Source of the DNA: CAKZKT01 sp034434235
Lineage (GTDB): Bacteria > Chloroflexota > Anaerolineae > CG2-30-64-16
Assembly (NCBI GenBank): GCA_034434235.1
Contig: DAOTZV010000198.1
Coordinates: forward strand, 1-14,418
DNA length: 14,418 nt
Reading direction: 5' to 3'
Shown here: one piece after another, positions 14,348-14,418 of the stretch
How positions within the stretch are numbered: the stretch's first letter is position 1
How the letters are laid out: each line of letters begins with the position of its first letter
The notes under the pieces: model-generated
Told to the model about the DNA's origin: nothing
Databases searched by the model: none
Seen by the model: the letters and a program-made list of their open reading frames with translations, nothing else
Program-made: the position numbers and the translations under genes

Positions 14348-14418
14348 TGTAGATTAATAAATTATTCCGGCAATAGCTTCAGCCTCCGGCGGAGGCGGCC
14401 GGGGCGAACGCCCAGCGG
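14348..14418. other. AT-rich tract and GC hairpins at the window edge
   Basis: An AT-rich stretch (14348-14367) is followed by GCCTCC-GGC-GGAGGC (14382-14396) and GGGCG-AA-CGCCC (14402-14413). No reading frame or promoter can be judged before the sequence ends. It may continue the repeat cluster that follows degV. Confidence 0.4.

Noticed and set aside
98..14418. Defence system, secondary-metabolite cluster or mobile element
   Set aside because: No transposase, integrase, toxin-antitoxin, restriction or synthase genes are present. Apart from the TetR/SDR pair and the DUF4058 gene, the genes are common housekeeping families.

Overview
The window is GC-rich, densely coded bacterial DNA with every protein gene on the + strand. 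Three things suggest a Chloroflexota (Anaerolineae-like) chromosome: the gene content (a DUF4058 protein, family 5 uracil-DNA glycosylase and DegV protein among housekeeping genes), the high GC, and the short palindromic repeats in many intergenic gaps. This assignment is an impression from sequence style, not a database result.

Layout: A class II tRNA-Leu(UAA) opens the window. A 281-bp gap follows, filled by two compound palindromes built from four 17-bp hairpins of one family. Next come glpK (glycerol kinase) and ftsH (membrane AAA+ zinc protease), separated by a single base. A well-formed promoter then starts an apparent transcription unit DUF4058-purA-purB, with 17-bp gaps between genes. 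PurA and PurB catalyse the last two steps from IMP to AMP. A T-rich degenerate heptamer repeat separates purB from a Gfo/Idh/MocA oxidoreductase, which is followed by a HIT-family protein. A second good promoter precedes a two-CBS-domain protein, then a family 5 uracil-DNA glycosylase.

The most accessory-looking part is 10.5-13.2 kb. It holds a TetR regulator whose promoter abuts a perfect 20-bp palindrome, a 42-bp tandem repeat with hairpins, and a 592-residue protein that fuses an extended SDR to a classical SDR. A DegV lipid-binding protein follows, flanked on both sides by further repeat families.

No mobile element, CRISPR array, toxin-antitoxin pair or defence cassette is visible. The main novelty candidates are the nested two-hairpin repeat elements after the tRNA, the SDR-SDR fusion beside its probable TetR switch, and the nuclease-like motif pattern in the DUF4058 protein. 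Most genes are ordinary housekeeping genes.
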